Source of the DNA: GCA-2693325 sp964011675
Lineage (GTDB): Bacteria > Latescibacterota > UBA2968 > UBA8231
NCBI GenBank assembly: GCA_964011675.1
Contig: CAXGPR010000022.1
Location: forward strand, 1 to 49,940
Direction: 5' to 3'
DNA: 49,940 bases
Shown: in pieces, positions 48,307-49,940 of the stretch
Numbering within the stretch: the stretch's first letter is position 1
Layout of the letters: every line of letters starts with the position of its first letter
The notes under the pieces: generated by a model
Told to the model about the DNA's origin: nothing
Seen by the model: only the letters and a program-made list of their open reading frames with translations
The model's database searches: none
Program-made: the position numbers and the translations under genes

Positions 48307-49581
48307 ATGGTAAAGATAGGCGTAGCACAAATCGATATAACGCCGAGCGAGCCGGTTTGGCTAGTCGGCTATGGCGATCGAGAACACCGCTCCGAAGGCA
48401 CCTACCAACCCCTGCGCGCAGGGGCCCTCTTGCTGCATGGACGGGAGGACAGCGCACTGCTCATCACGGCAGACTTAATAGGCTACGACCTGGCATTTGC
48501 AGCAGAATGCAAAGCCCTCCTTGCCGATGCGACCGGGCTCCTACCGCGCCAGATCGTGCTAACGGCAACCCATACGCACTGCGCGCCTTTTTTTTATCCC
48601 TGGATTATGCCAGGTCACCCCGAAAAAAACTACCCCCTATTTCTAAAAGAGCGCTTGGTGGAAGTAGCGCAGCGGGCCCAAGGCAACGCGCAGCCCGGTG
48701 CAATATCTTTTTCACGAGGCACTTCCACTTTTGGCGTAAACCGACGTAGACCGGACGGCAAAGGGGGCGTTTCTTTTGCCCCCCATCCCGACGGAGCCAT
48801 GGATCGCGACCTCGATACGCTGTGGTGCACCGACCTGCAGGATCGCCCCATCGCAAGCCTCACATTTTTTGGCTGTCATCCCACGAGCTTGGGAGGCTAT
48901 TTAATCGGAGGAGACTACCCGGGCTATTTGTGCCGCTCTATCGAGGAAGAAACCGGCGTTCCGGCGCTCTTTGCCACAGGCTGTGCGGGAAATATCCGCC
49001 CATGGTATGGCGAAGATCCTAATCACTTTGCCCGCCCTACGTTTGACGAACTGGCCGCGGCGGGACGCGTCCTTGCGCAAGAGGTGCTGGCCACGTTCGG
49101 TGATGCTGTTTCCGTAAAGGCAGACAACCTACGCATTGACAACGCGTTTCACCTACTGCCCTATGCGAATCTACCAACGAGTGAAGCCCTGCGAGAATCG
49201 GCTGAATCTTCGGATCCGCGGCGACGAGAGTGGGCCGTCACCATGCAGGTGCAGCGCTCTAAAGGACCCCTGCCGGACGGATGCCCTCAGGAGATACAGG
49301 CACTCCATTTAGACGACGAATACTGCGCCCTCTTTCTTGGAGGAGAAGTCCTAGCCGAAATAGGCCTACATCTTAAAGCGATTCTCCAACCTCGCACTGC
49401 GATAGCCTGCGCCTATGCCAACGGACTTATTGCCTACGTCCCATCCGAGGAAACCTACGACTTAGGCGGGTACGAAGTGGACGGCTCTTATCATCTCTTT
49501 ATCCGGCCAGCGCCCTTTGTTCGCGATGTAGAATCGCGGATAGTACAACAGTCTACACGCCTAATGAATACCCTCCACTAG
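48307..49581 (+). CDS. Neutral/alkaline ceramidase-like N-terminal domain protein
   Basis: The 424-residue protein matches the N-terminal domain of neutral ceramidases and related uncharacterised bacterial proteins. It starts KIGVAQIDITPSEPVWLVGYG. It has LTATHTHCAPFFYPW, with zinc-binding His, then FGCHPTSLGGYLIGGDYPGYL and TGCAGNIRP. The C-terminal immunoglobulin-like domain of true ceramidases is missing. ATG 48307 is preceded by GAGGCACTC, seven bases after the creatininase stop. No signal peptide is visible, so a cytoplasmic amidase or esterase is likelier than a secreted ceramidase. Its operon neighbour, a creatininase, is also an amide hydrolase. Confidence 0.85.
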   Translation: MVKIGVAQIDITPSEPVWLVGYGDREHRSEGTYQPLRAGALLLHGREDSALLITADLIGYDLAFAAECKALLADATGLLPRQIVLTATHTHCAPFFYPWIMPGHPEKNYPLFLKERLVEVAQRAQGNAQPGAISFSRGTSTFGVNRRRPDGKGGVSFAPHPDGAMDRDLDTLWCTDLQDRPIASLTFFGCHPTSLGGYLIGGDYPGYLCRSIEEETGVPALFATGCAGNIRPWYGEDPNHFARPTFDELAAAGRVLAQEVLATFGDAVSVKADNLRIDNAFHLLPYANLPTSEALRESAESSDPRRREWAVTMQVQRSKGPLPDGCPQEIQALHLDDEYCALFLGGEVLAEIGLHLKAILQPRTAIACAYANGLIAYVPSEETYDLGGYEVDGSYHLFIRPAPFVRDVESRIVQQSTRLMNTLH

Positions 49582-49597
49582 GACCCTAAGACCGCTC

Positions 49598-49612
49598 TTA
49601 ACCCTTGGTTAA
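49598..49612. other. Inverted repeat downstream of the ceramidase-like gene
   Basis: TTAACC, CTT, GGTTAA form a perfect 6-bp inverted repeat in the 126-base gap before the epimerase. No T-run follows. It could be an operator or chance; the rest of the gap shows nothing recognisable. Confidence 0.3.
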
Positions 49613-49707
49613 ATTGTCATTTTACCCACAGGCTTCGCATGCAGGCGTGCGCCATTATCAATCGACGAGTATCTAGTGGACGCGTACGATTCAAAAGCAG
49701 ATGATCT

Positions 49708-49940
49708 ATGAAAATTCTCTTGGTGGGAGGCTCTGGACACGTTGGCACATTTCTAACTCCATATCTCAGCAAAGAAAACGAGATTCGCATCCTCGACCTT
49801 CACGATCCACAGCACGACGTCGAATTCGTGCGCGGTTCAATTGACGACCCAGTGGTCCTAAAAGAGGCACTCAGCGGCATGGACGCTTTTGTAACCATGG
49901 TGATGCAGGGAGGACAGGACGGCGTCGAACGCACCCACAC
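49708..49940 (+). CDS. NAD(P)-dependent epimerase/dehydratase, partial
   Basis: The gene continues past the right edge; only the first ~77 codons are visible. It begins KILLVGGSGHVGTFLTPYL, an SDR nucleotide-binding motif, then EIRILDLHDPQHDVEFVRGSI with the second Rossmann strand Asp that binds the ribose and DPVVLKEALSGMDAFVTMVM. This marks an extended SDR protein acting on a sugar or sugar nucleotide. The start is the ATG at 49708. The rest of the protein, including the catalytic Tyr-Lys, lies beyond the window, so specificity cannot be judged. Confidence 0.85.
   Translation, partial: MKILLVGGSGHVGTFLTPYLSKENEIRILDLHDPQHDVEFVRGSIDDPVVLKEALSGMDAFVTMVMQGGQDGVERTH

Noticed and set aside
1..49940. 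tRNA, rRNA, CRISPR arrays, IS elements or prophage genes
   Set aside because: All intergenic stretches were read; none shows a cloverleaf, spaced repeats, transposase or phage structural gene, and no gap exceeds 300 bases.

Overview
The window is a gene-dense bacterial chromosome segment with roughly 55% GC by eye. No tRNA, rRNA, CRISPR array, insertion sequence or phage gene was seen. The gene mix points to a heterotrophic bacterium of the Latescibacterota/Poribacteria/PVC-like kind: several phytanoyl-CoA dioxygenase-like (PhyH) proteins, two Gfo/Idh/MocA oxidoreductases, an M29 peptidase, a DUF6785-type membrane protein, a creatininase, a ceramidase-like protein, an alginate-lyase-like protein and a GH51 enzyme. 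This placement is inference from family content only. TTG start codons preceded by good ribosome binding sites are unusually common.

Layout. 1-4928 (minus) is a housekeeping/accessory operon: serS, folD, a zinc-ribbon membrane protein, an NAD epimerase, an unrecognised protein and a frameshifted sialidase. pdxH (plus), a LysR regulator (minus) and a HAD phosphatase (plus, with a strong terminator) follow. 7631-15574 (minus) is a tightly overlapping run: alginate-lyase-like protein, amidase, GH51 arabinofuranosidase, two PhyH proteins, gamma-glutamyltransferase, purU. 15805-23075 (plus) is a nine-gene Mrp-type cation/proton antiporter operon with three separate antiporter-like subunits and a fused MrpA-tail/MrpB protein. 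23095-26891 (minus) holds a Nudix hydrolase, ppc and gluconokinase. 27043-31957 (minus) is a carbohydrate operon: MFS transporter, amidohydrolase, uronate-dehydrogenase-like epimerase, nucleoside hydrolase pseudogene, Gfo/Idh/MocA, ending at a perfect 32-bp palindromic terminator. 32064-32450 (minus) is a VOC protein. 32652-34147 (plus) is an eroded PhnZ-like HD gene coupled to mnmA, facing a multiply broken hydroxyacid dehydrogenase. 35335-41747 (plus) is a probable sugar-acid catabolic cluster: Gfo/Idh/MocA, PhyH, M29 peptidase, MDR dehydrogenase, DHDPS-like aldolase, enolase-superfamily dehydratase. menA (minus) follows, then an unknown gene, a YbaK-like deacylase, nudC and nth (plus). The window ends with a DUF6785 membrane protein, creatininase and ceramidase-like gene set, and the start of another epimerase.

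The main themes are two. First, accessory catabolism of plant or algal polysaccharides and sugar acids is carried in short translationally coupled operons. Second, decay is concentrated in accessory genes: four loci carry frameshifts, nonsense codons or in-frame loss of conserved residues, while the housekeeping genes beside them look intact. The Mrp-like operon is the most notable complete system. The decayed loci are the most notable hidden structure, because they are invisible unless conserved protein fragments are followed across frames.
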